Origin: Teichococcus rhizosphaerae
Lineage (GTDB): Bacteria > Pseudomonadota > Alphaproteobacteria > Acetobacterales > Acetobacteraceae
Direction of reading: 5' to 3'
Assembly (NCBI RefSeq): GCF_002631185.1
Contig: NZ_PDNU01000002.1
Location: 62,001-126,000 of the forward strand
Length of the DNA: 64,000 nt
The notes beneath the pieces were generated by a model. That model made no database searches and had not been told where the DNA came from. It saw only the letters and a program-made list of their open reading frames with translations. Shown one piece after another: positions 38,157-49,081 of the stretch. The position numbers were made by a program, and so were the translations under genes. Numbering within the stretch: the first letter of the stretch is position 1; each line of letters begins with the position of its first letter.

Positions 38157-38912
38157 ATGGTAAACCAAGCCACAACCCTAGAACCCCCCTTGCGTCGCTC
38201 GCGCAGCCGGGCGGAACAGGTCCGTGCCGAGGGCATCCTGCTCGGACTGGGTTGCGCCCGCATGGCTGCGGCATTGTCCGAGGCATTGGCGCAGTCCGGC
38301 TACGAGCCGAACCTGACCGATGACCTGAACGACTTCTGCGCGGCCCTGGAACAGGCCCCGGCACGCGTCGTGGTGCTGGACCTGGACTGGGCCGCCGACT
38401 CCGCGCCGGAGATGCTTCGCCGCATCCCCGGCCGTGGCCGTGGCCTCGTGGTGCTGAGCCGGCAGGCGGGCGAGGCGGAGCGCGTGGCCAGCCTGGAGCT
38501 GGGGGCGGACGACCACCTGCCCCTGCCCGTCTCGCCCCGCGAGTTGGTGGCCCGGCTGCGGGCGCTTTCCCGCCGCCTCGCCGCGCCATCCACGGCGCAG
38601 GGGCCCATGCCGCCGCGCCTGGCCATGGGCGTGCTGCTCGACCCCGCCCGGCAAAGGCTGGTGCCGCCGCAAGGGCACGAGATCCACCTGACGGGCGCCG
38701 AGGCGGGGCTGCTCGCCATGATGCTGCGCGACCCTTCGCTCACCGCCGAGCGGGACCTGATCGCGGAGCATGTGCTGGGCTACCGCCGGCGGCCCCAGCA
38801 GCGGGGGGTGGACCAGTTCGCCTCCTCGCTGCGGCAGAAGCTAGAGCAGGCCTCGGGGGGCGCCATCCAGCTCCTCGCGGTGCGGGGGCGCGGCTACCGG
38901 CTGGTGTGGTGA
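38157..38912 (+). CDS. OmpR-type response regulator with degenerate receiver
   Basis: This 251-residue protein has a receiver-like domain (residues ~25-138) and a C-terminal winged-helix DNA-binding domain (~155-250) ending in VRGRGYRLVW, typical of the OmpR/PhoB class. The receiver keeps D75 (VVVLDLDW) and S101. It lacks the acidic pair (ILLGLGCARM instead of ILVVDDD), and the conserved Lys is replaced by Leu (ADDHLPLPVS). Ordinary phosphorylation is therefore doubtful. No histidine kinase gene is nearby. A 6-bp dyad (GCTCGC/GCGAGC, 38132-38155) ends one base before the ATG at 38157 and no ribosome site is obvious. An AT-rich region of ~100 bases lies upstream. Confidence 0.85.
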   Translation: MVNQATTLEPPLRRSRSRAEQVRAEGILLGLGCARMAAALSEALAQSGYEPNLTDDLNDFCAALEQAPARVVVLDLDWAADSAPEMLRRIPGRGRGLVVLSRQAGEAERVASLELGADDHLPLPVSPRELVARLRALSRRLAAPSTAQGPMPPRLAMGVLLDPARQRLVPPQGHEIHLTGAEAGLLAMMLRDPSLTAERDLIAEHVLGYRRRPQQRGVDQFASSLRQKLEQASGGAIQLLAVRGRGYRLVW

Positions 38913-38948
38913 CCGGCGCGCGGCCCGCCCGGCAGGAGCGGGACGCGC

Positions 38949-38978
38949 ACGGACACGGGCACGGGCACGGGCACGGGC
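38949..38978. repeat. Short tandem hexamer array (ACGGGC)
   Basis: One imperfect (ACGGAC) and four perfect ACGGGC units lie in the 85-base space between the regulator stop and the convergent exported-protein gene. It is probably slippage-generated. Confidence 0.7.
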
Positions 38979-38997
38979 CCCGGTCGCAAGCTCGGGC

Positions 38998-39636
38998 CTA
39001 GCGGGAAAGGCCGGGGATGTTCTGCGCCAGGCCCGGCGGCAGGTTCTTCAGCAGCCCTGGCGGCAGCGTGACGCTGCGATACTCGGCGGGCAGCCGGAAG
39101 CGGGCCGGATCCTGCCGCGCATAGGAAATGGCGGTCGCCTCCAGCGAGCCCTGCCTGCCCTCGCGGCTGCCCTGGGCGCGCAGCAGCACGCCATCCGGCG
39201 TCAGGCACACCGTGCCCTGCCCTTCCGGCCCGCTCACCTGCCAGTTGTCGCAGCGGTGGCCGGCCACGGTGTCGCTGCCCGCCCGCGTCATCCTGGTGCC
39301 GGGCGGCAGGCCCTGGGCCAGCGGGAGCTTCTGCTCCTCCGGCAATTGCATCGCCGTGCGCACCGAATCCATCACCATCAGCGCCTGGCCGCGCGGCACA
39401 TCCACCAGCACCCAGCCCGGCGCCTCCGGCGGTTCCACGCGCAGCCGCTGCTCGGCGGCGAGCCAGGCGGCGGGCACGGTGCGCGGCGCCTGGCCGCCGC
39501 CCCGCACCGTATAGGTCACCGCCACGTCGCGGGTCGGCCAGAGTTGGGCGGGAGCGTTCCGCGCGGGCGCCTGGGCCAGGGCGGCGCCGGCACCGGCCCC
39601 CGCGAGGGCCAGGGCCAGGATGGCGGTGCGTCGCAT
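38998..39636 (-). CDS. Exported protein of unknown function
   Basis: This 212-residue protein starts with a clear Sec signal ([24 protein letters not shown], cleavage near ALAQA). The mature part is rich in beta strands ([49 protein letters not shown]) with two Cys likely to form a disulfide. The strand pattern and length resemble periplasmic or lipoprotein-carrier-like DUF4412-type proteins, but that is only a weak impression. The C terminus has a Leu-Pro-Pro-Gly repeat ([19 protein letters not shown]). It is divergent from the SDR gene with about 107 bases between. No function can be given. Confidence 0.72.
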   Translation of the reverse strand: MRRTAILALALAGAGAGAALAQAPARNAPAQLWPTRDVAVTYTVRGGGQAPRTVPAAWLAAEQRLRVEPPEAPGWVLVDVPRGQALMVMDSVRTAMQLPEEQKLPLAQGLPPGTRMTRAGSDTVAGHRCDNWQVSGPEGQGTVCLTPDGVLLRAQGSREGRQGSLEATAISYARQDPARFRLPAEYRSVTLPPGLLKNLPPGLAQNIPGLSR

Positions 39637-39743
39637 CGGAACCTCCCTTCCGGACAGGCCGGACAGCCATGCCGGAGCTGGCTTGCGCTTCCCCTCCGGC
39701 CGCCGCAGGCTGCGGCCCGATTGAGGTAAGAAGGGAAACGCCC

Positions 39744-40493
39744 ATGAGCAAGATCGCTGTCGTCACCGGCGCGGGCAGCGGCATCGGCCGCGCCGCCGCG
39801 CTCGCCCTGCTGGGCGCCGGCTGGCATGTCGCGCTGGCCGGCCGCCGCGCCGATGCGCTGGAGGCGACCATCGCCCAGGCGGGCGAGGCCGGCACGCGCT
39901 GCCTGGCCGTGCCGACCGATGTGGGGAACGCCGCCTCCGTTTCCGCCCTCTTCGCCGCGGTGAAGGAAAGATGGGGCCGCTGCGACCTGCTGTTCAACAA
40001 TGCGGGGCGCGGCAGCCCGGCGGTCGATTTCGACGAGATCTCGCACGAGGACTGGTTCGGCGTCGTCGCCGCCAACCTGCACGGCGCCTTTCTCTGCGCA
40101 CAGGAGGCCTACCGCATGATGAAGCACCAGGAGCCGCGCGGCGGGCGCATCATCAACAACGGCTCGATCAGCGCCCATGCGCCACGTCCCGGCTCCGCCC
40201 CCTACACCGCCACCAAGCACGCCATCAGCGGCCTGACCAAGTCGCTCAGCCTCGACGGGCGGAAATGGGACATCGCCTGCGGACAGCTCGACGTGGGCAA
40301 TGCCGCGACCGAGATGACGGACCGCATGGCGAAGGGTGTGCCGCAGGCCAATGGCACCATGATGGTGGAGCCGCGCATGGATGTGCGGCATGTGGGCGAG
40401 GCGGTGCTGCACATGGCCTCGCTGCCGCTCGACGCCAACATCCAGTTCATGACGGTGATGGCGACGAAGATGCCCTTCGTCGGGCGGGGCTGA
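39744..40493 (+). CDS. Short-chain dehydrogenase/reductase
   Basis: This 249-residue NAD(P)-dependent oxidoreductase is of the classical SDR type. It has the dinucleotide-binding TGAGSGIG (residues 9-16), NNAG near 85, a Ser at 141-143 (NNGSIS) and the catalytic YTATK (Y154, K158). The Arg-rich segment after the second strand (AGRRADAL) suggests NADP(H) preference. The substrate is unknown. I chose the ATG at 39744, which has AAGGGAAACG upstream. It stands alone, convergent with the Bug-protein gene. Confidence 0.92.
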   Translation: MSKIAVVTGAGSGIGRAAALALLGAGWHVALAGRRADALEATIAQAGEAGTRCLAVPTDVGNAASVSALFAAVKERWGRCDLLFNNAGRGSPAVDFDEISHEDWFGVVAANLHGAFLCAQEAYRMMKHQEPRGGRIINNGSISAHAPRPGSAPYTATKHAISGLTKSLSLDGRKWDIACGQLDVGNAATEMTDRMAKGVPQANGTMMVEPRMDVRHVGEAVLHMASLPLDANIQFMTVMATKMPFVGRG

Positions 40494-40534
40494 CGCGTGC
40501 AGGCCGGGGGAGCGCCTCCTCCGGCCAGGGCGGT

Positions 40535-41524
40535 TCAGTCCACCCGGGCGCCGGAGCGGCGCACCACCTCGCCCCAGCGGGCGATGTCGCGTTCCTGCAC
40601 GGCGCGGAACTCGGCGGGGGTGGAGATCGTGCTGGGGGTGATGCCCTGGGTGTCGATCAGCCAGCGGCGGAACTCGGGCGTGGCGATGATGCGCTGGATC
40701 TCGGCGTTCATCCGCGCCTGGATCGGCTCCGGCAGGCCGGGAGGCGCGAAGATGCCGTACCAGGTGCTGCTGTCGAAGCCGGGCAGGCTACAGGCCTCGG
40801 CCACGGTGGGCACGTCCGGCAGCGCCTCCAGCCGCTTGGCGGTGGTGACCGCGAGCCCCTTCACCTGCCCTTGCCGGATATAGCCGATGGACGGGCCGGA
40901 CTGGTTGAAGAACAGGTCCACATCGCCGGAAAGCAGCGCCGTCTGCGCGCCGGGCTGGCCGCGGAACGGCACATGCACGATATCCAGCTGCGCCACCTGG
41001 GCGAATTGCGCACCCGCCAGATGCGTCGAGGCGCCATTGCCGGTGGAGGCGTAGTTCAACTTGCCCGGCTGCGCCTTGGCGGCGCTGATCACGTCCTGGC
41101 AGCTGGCGAGGTTCGGGCGCCGCTCGGGGCTGACGGTGAGCACGTTCGGCACGTCGCCGAGATGAGCGATCGGCGTGCTGTCCTTCACCGGGTCGAAGGG
41201 CAGGCTGCGGTAGAGGGTGGCGTTGATGGCGTGGGTGCCGGCGGTGCCGAAGAGGAAGGTGTAGCCATCCGGCTTCGCCTTCGCGACATGGTCGCTGGCG
41301 ATGTTGCCGCCGGCGCCGCTGCGGTTGTCCACCACCACCGGCACGCCGAGTGCCTGGCCCAGCGGCTCGGCCAGCTTGCGCTGGTAGATGTCGACACCCG
41401 AGCCGTTCGGAAAGCCGCCCATCAGGGTGATGGGCCGGCTCGGCCAGGGCTCCTCCTGCGCCTGGCTGGCGGCCGGGGGAAGCCAGAAGCTGGCCAACGC
41501 AAGTCCAAGCAGCATTCGGCGCAT
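40535..41524 (-). CDS. Bug-family tripartite tricarboxylate transporter binding protein
   Basis: This 329-residue periplasmic solute-binding protein has a signal peptide (MRRMLLGLALASFWLPPAASQAQ). The Bug hallmarks follow: WPSRPITLMGGFPNGSGVD near residue 30, VVVDNRSGAGGNIASDHVAKAKPDGYTF, then FRGQPGAQTALLSGDVDLFF and LPDVPTVAE. These proteins bind carboxylates or similar small acids. The TctA/TctB membrane genes are not next to it, so it is one of the many orphan Bug proteins typical of this lineage. I chose the ATG at 41524 because the GTG at 41536 lies directly on the GGAAGGAG ribosome site. Confidence 0.93.
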   Translation of the reverse strand: MRRMLLGLALASFWLPPAASQAQEEPWPSRPITLMGGFPNGSGVDIYQRKLAEPLGQALGVPVVVDNRSGAGGNIASDHVAKAKPDGYTFLFGTAGTHAINATLYRSLPFDPVKDSTPIAHLGDVPNVLTVSPERRPNLASCQDVISAAKAQPGKLNYASTGNGASTHLAGAQFAQVAQLDIVHVPFRGQPGAQTALLSGDVDLFFNQSGPSIGYIRQGQVKGLAVTTAKRLEALPDVPTVAEACSLPGFDSSTWYGIFAPPGLPEPIQARMNAEIQRIIATPEFRRWLIDTQGITPSTISTPAEFRAVQERDIARWGEVVRRSGARVD

Positions 41525-41618
41525 GGCGGGACGCACTCCTTCCGGTGGTGGGAAGCGAGGCTATCCCCGTGCCGCCCGCCGGGGGAACCCGGAAAGCGGC
41601 ACGGGTTCCGGCCACCTT

Positions 41619-42308
41619 TCAGCCGCCGCGCAGATCCAGCAGGCAGCGCGGCACCAGGGCGCCGAGGCCGATCGCCTGCCCATCGAGCTGCTGGCGGATC
41701 TGCAGTGCCTGGAGCCGTGCCGCTTCCTTCAGCAGGTCCGTGTCCTCCAGCGCGCCGAGGCGGGGCTGGTGCTCGTCGAGCCGCTCCAGGTTCAGCGAAA
41801 GCCGGGCCTCCACCGCGCCCCGGTCGGCCGCCAGGCTGTCGCGCGCTTCCGCCACGGCCAGGGTGAAGGCACCGAGATGCGGCAGCATGGCCAGGGCGGC
41901 GGCAGGGCTGGCGGGCGGGCCGGGCAGCCGGCCAGCGGTGCGCTCCAGCAGTTCCAGCGAGCGCAACATGCCCGGAGCGCCGTCCTCCACGCCGCCCGTC
42001 AGCGCCTGGCCGATACGCCGGCATGCCGCCAGCAGCGAGAGGATCTCATCGAAGTTCCGCTGGTAGCGCGCCATGGCGGCGTGCTGGCCCTCATCCGCCG
42101 CGGCGGCCCCGGCGAGCCGCTCCAGAAGGCGGCTGGCCTCCATGGCCAGCATGTCGGTATCCGCGAGCACCTGCCCCAGCAGGTCGAGCAGCGCCTTGGC
42201 ACTGCTGAGCTGGCGGCCGGTGAGCAGGATGCTGTCGAGCCCGTCCATGTCCGCGCGCAGGGACGGCTGGACCAGGGTGGGAAGCAGGGAGGCGGAATCC
42301 AGCGACAT
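41619..42308 (-). CDS. Protein with a flagellin-like C-terminal segment
   Basis: This 229-residue, mainly helical protein has no signal. Residues ~165-229 read NLERLDEHQPRLGALEDTDLLKEAARLQALQIRQQLDGQA and end near LLDLRGG. They parallel the C terminus of flagellins and FlgL-type proteins: a run such as NL...DADxAEEAxxLxxxQIxQQ followed by a final LL.L..G. The N-terminal half has long amphipathic helices (LTGRQLSSAKALLDLLGQVL, MARYQRNFDEILSLLAA). The central variable domain of true flagellins is missing. No other flagellar gene lies in this window. It could be a short flagellin-like or hook-associated protein, but this rests on reading the pattern by eye. Confidence 0.55.
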   Translation of the reverse strand: MSLDSASLLPTLVQPSLRADMDGLDSILLTGRQLSSAKALLDLLGQVLADTDMLAMEASRLLERLAGAAAADEGQHAAMARYQRNFDEILSLLAACRRIGQALTGGVEDGAPGMLRSLELLERTAGRLPGPPASPAAALAMLPHLGAFTLAVAEARDSLAADRGAVEARLSLNLERLDEHQPRLGALEDTDLLKEAARLQALQIRQQLDGQAIGLGALVPRCLLDLRGG

Positions 42309-42391
42309 GCAAGGGTTTCCCTTCAGCCGGCTCCGGCCGGCCCTGGGAGGTGTTCTGGACCCGTGACGCTGAAGATATCGCTAAGGCCACG

Positions 42392-42423
42392 AAAAAGCCC
42401 CCGGCGCTGGCAGGCCGGGGGCT
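42392..42423 (-). terminator. Strong intrinsic terminator after the cold-shock gene
   Basis: On the minus strand AGCCCCCGGC pairs exactly with GCCGGGGGCT around an 8-base loop, followed by TTTTTCG. It begins about 30 bases past the stop at 42455. Confidence 0.9.
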
Positions 42424-42454
42424 CCATTCAGGCCATCATCGGGTGGCGGAAGGC

Positions 42455-43252
42455 TCAGCCGCCCTTCAGCACCACAGCCTGGCGGCCGCGCTGGCCGTCA
42501 CGGACCTCCAGGTTGAGCTTCTCGCCCTGCTGGACATCCTGCTTGCCGGCACGCTGCAGCACGGAGGAGTGCAGGAACACGTCCTGGCCACCGTCATCCG
42601 GCGTGACGAAGCCGAAGCCGCGCACCTGGTCGAACCACTTCACCGTGCCGTTCACGGCATAGGTCGGGCCACCCTCGTCACGGCCGCCGAAGTCACGGCG
42701 CGGCGGGCGGTCGCCGAAGCCACGCGGGCCGCCGAAGCCGCCACGGTCGCCACCACCGAAGCCACCCGGGGCGCCGAAGTCGCGGCGCGGCGGACGGTCG
42801 CCGAAGCCACCGCCGAAGCCGCCACGGTCGCCGAAGTCGCGGCGCGGCGGACGGTCGCCGAAGCCGCCACGATCGCCAAAGCCACCCGGGGCGCCGAAGT
42901 CGCGGCGCGGCGGGCGGTCACCGAAGTCACGGCGCGGCGGACGGTCGCCAAAGCCGCCAGCACCAAAGTCGCGGCGGGGACGGTCGCCACCGGGCGGGGC
43001 GCCCGGGCCGAGCTTGCGCTCGTGGATCTTGGTCACCAGCCGGCGACCCTGGCGGTCCGCGCCGATCTCGCAGACCAGCTTGTCACCGGTCTCGGGCGGC
43101 TCGATCCCGGCCTCGGTCAGCGCCGAAGCGTGGAAGAACACGTCCTGACCGTCCGGGCCCAGTACGAAGCCGAACCCCTTACGGCCGTTGTACCACTTGA
43201 CCTCGGCCTCGATGGGCCCGGTGCTGCCCTGCGAATCGTTATCCGGAAACAC
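42455..43252 (-). CDS. Two cold-shock domains joined by an Arg/Gly-rich repeat linker
   Basis: This 265-residue RNA-binding protein has a cold-shock domain at each end. CSD1 (residues ~14-79) has the RNA-contact strands KGFGFV and DVFFHAS; CSD2 (~200-263) has VRGFGFV and DVFLHSS. Between them lies a 115-residue linker made of five perfect RPPRRDFG units, one imperfect unit and spacers such as APGGFGDRGGFG, resembling the RGG boxes of eukaryotic RNA-binding proteins. I used the GTG at 43252; an ATG at 43312 in the same frame adds 20 residues and has no better ribosome site. A strong terminator follows. It may act as an RNA chaperone; phase-separating behaviour is speculation. Confidence 0.88.
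   Translation of the reverse strand: MFPDNDSQGSTGPIEAEVKWYNGRKGFGFVLGPDGQDVFFHASALTEAGIEPPETGDKLVCEIGADRQGRRLVTKIHERKLGPGAPPGGDRPRRDFGAGGFGDRPPRRDFGDRPPRRDFGAPGGFGDRGGFGDRPPRRDFGDRGGFGGGFGDRPPRRDFGAPGGFGGGDRGGFGGPRGFGDRPPRRDFGGRDEGGPTYAVNGTVKWFDQVRGFGFVTPDDGGQDVFLHSSVLQRAGKQDVQQGEKLNLEVRDGQRGRQAVVLKGG
42683..42990 (-). repeat. DNA repeats encoding the (GF)GDRPPRRDFG linker
   Basis: Near-identical units of about 27-30 bases (on the plus strand CCGAAGTCGCGGCGCGG followed by CGG(A/G)CGGTC) recur at least five times with variable glycine-rich spacers. All are in frame with the cold-shock gene. Unit number may vary between strains. Confidence 0.8.
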
Positions 43253-43336
43253 TGCGTCTCGTATCCGTGTAAAGTGTGCGGCCCGACGGGATGCAGGGCC
43301 GGCATGGTCCATCCTCGCACCAGAGCGGCCCGATTG

Positions 43337-44599
43337 CTAGTCGAATCGCCGTGGGTCGTAAGGTTCCGGCGGAATATCCGGCTCGCGGGCGGCCAGGATG
43401 TCCGCCACCAGCCCGGCCGTGCGCGGCCCCGCGACAAGCCCCACATGGCCATGCCCGAAGGCGAGCACAACATCGGGCGAGTTGCGCGCGGGGCCGATGC
43501 AGGGGAGCCCGTCCGGCATGCTCGGGCGGTTGCCCATCCAGACCTTCACCCGCTCCGCCGGCATGTCCCGCGGCAGGCCGGGGAAGCTGCGCAGCAGGTG
43601 GTCGCGCAGGATCTCGGACCGCTTCCAGTTGGGCGCGGCATCGAGCGCCGCGATCTCCACCTGCCCCGCCACGCGCAGGCCCCCGCGCGTCATGGTGATG
43701 GCCATCTTGCCGTCCGATGGCATCAGCGGGATGCGCGGCCCCGCCTCGGGGCTGGCGATGACGGCGTGGTAGCCGCGCTCCGTCTGCAACGGCACCGGGC
43801 TGCCGGCGGCGGCGGCCAGCGCCTTCGAATGGGCGCCGGCCGCGATCACGGCGCGGTCGGCGGCGATCTCGCCGTTCCGCGTCAGCACCGCGCGCAGCCT
43901 TCCGCCCTCGATGCGGAAGCCGGTGGCGCCCTCGCGCAGGTGGCGCGCCCCTTCCCGCGCCGCCAGCGCCACCAGCGCCGCGACATAGGCACCAGGGTCG
44001 GAGCAGTGGCCGCCCTGCTCGGCCAGGATGCCGAAGGTGTAGCGGCGGTCGAGCGCGGGCTCGCGCTGGCGCAGCTCCTCCTCGCCCACCTCGCGCCAGG
44101 CGATGCCGACCTGTTGGCGGATGCGCCAGGCCATGGCCTCCGCCTCGAAGGCGGCGCGGTCTGGATAGATGTACATCAGGCCGGTGCGGTGGATCAGCTC
44201 CGGCACGCCCGCTTCCACGGCCAGCGCCTGGTGCAGCACGGGCGCGTCCTCCAGCAGCGGCTTCAGCGCCTGGGCGGTGCGCAGCACCTTGGCTTCGGTC
44301 CAGCCCGCCCAGAGGTAGCGCAGCAGCCAGGGCGCCACGCGCGGCAGGTAGCCCCAGCGTATGGCCAGCGGGCCCAGCGGGTCGCGCAGGAAGCCGGGAA
44401 CCTTTCTCCACGTCCCCGGCATGGCGGGCGGGATGACGGATTGCGGCGAGAGCCAGGCGCCGTTGCCGTAGCTCGCCGCCTGCTCGCCGCCCGGCTCGCC
44501 AGGGTCGAGGATGGTGACGCCCCACCCTTCCCGCCGCAGCGCCAGCGCCGTGGTGGCGCCGACGATGCCGGCGCCGATGACGACGGCGTGGCCCCTCAC
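43337..44599 (-). CDS. FAD-dependent D-amino-acid dehydrogenase-like oxidoreductase (DadA family)
   Basis: This 420-residue flavoenzyme is of the DAO/DadA type. The FAD-binding fold starts at residue ~4 with HAVVIGAGIVGATTALAL, followed by GEQAASYGNGAWLSPQS, a DadA signature near the substrate site. The middle carries the substrate domain and the C-terminal FAD segment is MPDGLPCIGPARNSPDVVLAFGHGHVGL. Family members oxidise D-amino acids or other amines. Its start overlaps the AtzH-like gene stop by four bases, so it is the last gene of a set that begins with the molybdenum hydroxylase genes. The substrate is unknown. Confidence 0.88.
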   Translation of the reverse strand: MRGHAVVIGAGIVGATTALALRREGWGVTILDPGEPGGEQAASYGNGAWLSPQSVIPPAMPGTWRKVPGFLRDPLGPLAIRWGYLPRVAPWLLRYLWAGWTEAKVLRTAQALKPLLEDAPVLHQALAVEAGVPELIHRTGLMYIYPDRAAFEAEAMAWRIRQQVGIAWREVGEEELRQREPALDRRYTFGILAEQGGHCSDPGAYVAALVALAAREGARHLREGATGFRIEGGRLRAVLTRNGEIAADRAVIAAGAHSKALAAAAGSPVPLQTERGYHAVIASPEAGPRIPLMPSDGKMAITMTRGGLRVAGQVEIAALDAAPNWKRSEILRDHLLRSFPGLPRDMPAERVKVWMGNRPSMPDGLPCIGPARNSPDVVLAFGHGHVGLVAGPRTAGLVADILAAREPDIPPEPYDPRRFD

Positions 44600-44991
44600 C
44601 GCGGCTGCATCCCCGGGTCGGGCGCCAGCAGCGAGACATGGGCGGAAACCACGCGCCAGCCCTCGGGGAGCCGCGCCATGATCTTGGTCTCGCGCCCGAT
44701 CAGGCCTGTTCCGACGCGCTCATATTCCAGGTGGGTCGCGGCGAAGTCCCGCCCGAAGGCGACGATGTGGACCTTTCGCTGCACGCGCTGCGCATAGGCC
44801 TTCACCGAGGCGCGGAAGGCGCGGATGGCATCGTGCCCGTAGAGGATCTCGCCGATGCCGAAGCGCACGGTGCGCGGATCGGCCCAGAAGATGCTGTCCA
44901 GGATTTCCGTGCGGTTGTTCATCAGCGCGTCCTCGTAGCGGTCGAACACCGCCCGGGCTTCCGCAATCACCGCCGGATCGTCGATCTGCAC
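44596..44991 (-). CDS. AtzH-like/HpxZ-type SnoaL-fold protein
   Basis: This 131-residue protein of the cone-shaped SnoaL/NTF2 fold belongs to the AtzH-like (DUF3225) group. The segments EARAVFDRYEDALMNNRTEILDSIFW, TVRFGIGEILYGHDAIRAF and THLEYERVG, and the closing GWRVVSAHVSLL, are characteristic. Relatives are associated with amidohydrolase pathways such as oxalurate (HpxZ) and cyanuric acid-type degradation, where they help rather than catalyse. The start is a GTG at 44991. It overlaps the DadA-like gene by four bases and lies about 80 bases after the molybdenum-hydroxylase FAD subunit gene. A shared pathway is inferred. Confidence 0.8.
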   Translation of the reverse strand: MQIDDPAVIAEARAVFDRYEDALMNNRTEILDSIFWADPRTVRFGIGEILYGHDAIRAFRASVKAYAQRVQRKVHIVAFGRDFAATHLEYERVGTGLIGRETKIMARLPEGWRVVSAHVSLLAPDPGMQPR

Positions 44992-45073
44992 GCGAGTCTC
45001 CCCTTCCCTGCCATTGGAAGACGCAGCGTGCCGCAGGGTGCGGGCCGGCGGAAGGGCCGGCCCGCGATTTGCC

Positions 45074-45868
45074 TCAGCCGGCGTCGGCCACGGCGCGCTT
45101 GGCCATCACCGTGACCAGGTTGGCGCGGTATTCGGCGCTGCCATGGATGTCGCTGTTCAGGTCGTCCGCCGGCTGGCGGATTCCGGCCACGGCCTCGGGC
45201 GACCAGTTGGCCGCCAGCGCCGCCTCCATCTCCTTCTGCCGGAAGGCGCAGGCGGCGGCACCGTTGACGCCGACGCCGACACCCTTCGGCCCGCGGGCGA
45301 CGAACACGCCCGTCATCGAGTAGCGGCTGGCCGGGTTGCGCAGCTTGGCGTAGCCCGCCTTCTCGGGGATGGGGAAGGACACGCCGACCAGCAGCTCGCC
45401 CGGCTCCATCGCGGTGGTGAACATGCCCACGAAGAACGCGTCGGCCGGGATCTGGCGGCGGTCGGTGATCAGCGTGGCGCCGAGGGCCAGCGCGGCCGCC
45501 GGGTAGTCGGCCGCCGGGTCGTTGTTGGCCAGGCTGCCGCCGATGGTGCCGCGGTTGCGCACCTGGGTGTCGCCGATGGTGGCGGCCATGCGCGACAGCG
45601 CCGGAATGGCCGCCATGATCTGCGGGTCGGTGGCGATCTCGAAATGCTTCACCATGGCGCCGATGACGAGGGCATCGCCCTCGCGGCGGATGCCGCGCAG
45701 CTCGGCGATGCCGGACAGGTCGATCAGGGCGCTCGGCATGTTCAGCCGGTGCTTGAGCGCGGGCAGCAGGGTCATGCCGCCGGAGATCGGCCGGGCGTCC
45801 GGGTCCTCGGCGAGCAGCTTCACCGCGTCCGCGACGCTGGTCGGCTTGTGGTAGGCGAAATCATACAT
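45074..45868 (-). CDS. Molybdenum hydroxylase FAD-binding subunit (CoxM-like)
   Basis: This 264-residue medium subunit belongs to the xanthine/CO dehydrogenase family. FAD-binding motifs are ARPISGGMTLLPALKHRL (residues ~28-45) and TIGDTQVRNRGTIGGSLANNDPAADYPA (~95-122). The C-terminal CO_deh_flav domain begins around YAKLRNPASRYSMTGVFVA. It passes electrons from the iron-sulfur subunit to an acceptor. It starts 13 bases after the large subunit stop and is the third gene of the small, large, medium order. The ATG at 45868 begins MYDFAYHKP, the standard start of this family. Confidence 0.93.
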   Translation of the reverse strand: MYDFAYHKPTSVADAVKLLAEDPDARPISGGMTLLPALKHRLNMPSALIDLSGIAELRGIRREGDALVIGAMVKHFEIATDPQIMAAIPALSRMAATIGDTQVRNRGTIGGSLANNDPAADYPAAALALGATLITDRRQIPADAFFVGMFTTAMEPGELLVGVSFPIPEKAGYAKLRNPASRYSMTGVFVARGPKGVGVGVNGAAACAFRQKEMEAALAANWSPEAVAGIRQPADDLNSDIHGSAEYRANLVTVMAKRAVADAG

Positions 45869-45881
45869 CGCGAGGGGCTCC

Positions 45882-48287
<2,406 letters not shown>

Positions 48288-48372
48288 GGACTTCGCCTCC
48301 CAACGGCATGCGGAACGCTTCTGTGTCGCGCCGGCCTTATCTGGCCGGTCGGCGCCGGCGTCGCGGCCTGGC

Positions 48373-48879
<507 letters not shown>

Positions 48880-49037
48880 GCCGCGTCTCCCCCATGCAGA
48901 CGGCGCCGCGCGACGCGGCGTCCCTGAGGGAAAGGTCATCCAAGCACGGGCGGCCCGTCAAGCGGGCGGATGCACCCAGGCCATGACGTTTACCACCGCT
49001 TTTCGCGATTGAGAAGCGTTCTCAGATAAGGCGCGGG

Positions 49038-49061
49038 AAAAAGGGAGCCGTGGCTCCCTTT
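49038..49061 (-). terminator. Intrinsic terminator of the peptide-transporter operon
   Basis: The 10-bp arms AAAGGGAGCC and GGCTCCCTTT have only two bases between them and end in a TTTTT run on the minus strand. It lies about 21 bases after the last ATPase gene stop and separates the operon from the molybdenum hydroxylase genes. Confidence 0.85.
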
Positions 49062-49081
49062 CCCCTCGCCCGCCCGCCTTC

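Noticed and set aside
38949-38978. Hexamer array as a regulatory repeat
   Set aside because: It lies between two convergent genes and is a simple run of ACGGGC in GC-rich DNA, best explained by slippage.
42683-42990. Regular repeats that could suggest a CRISPR array
   Set aside because: The units are coding, in frame with the double cold-shock gene, and the spacers are glycine codon runs rather than unique sequences.
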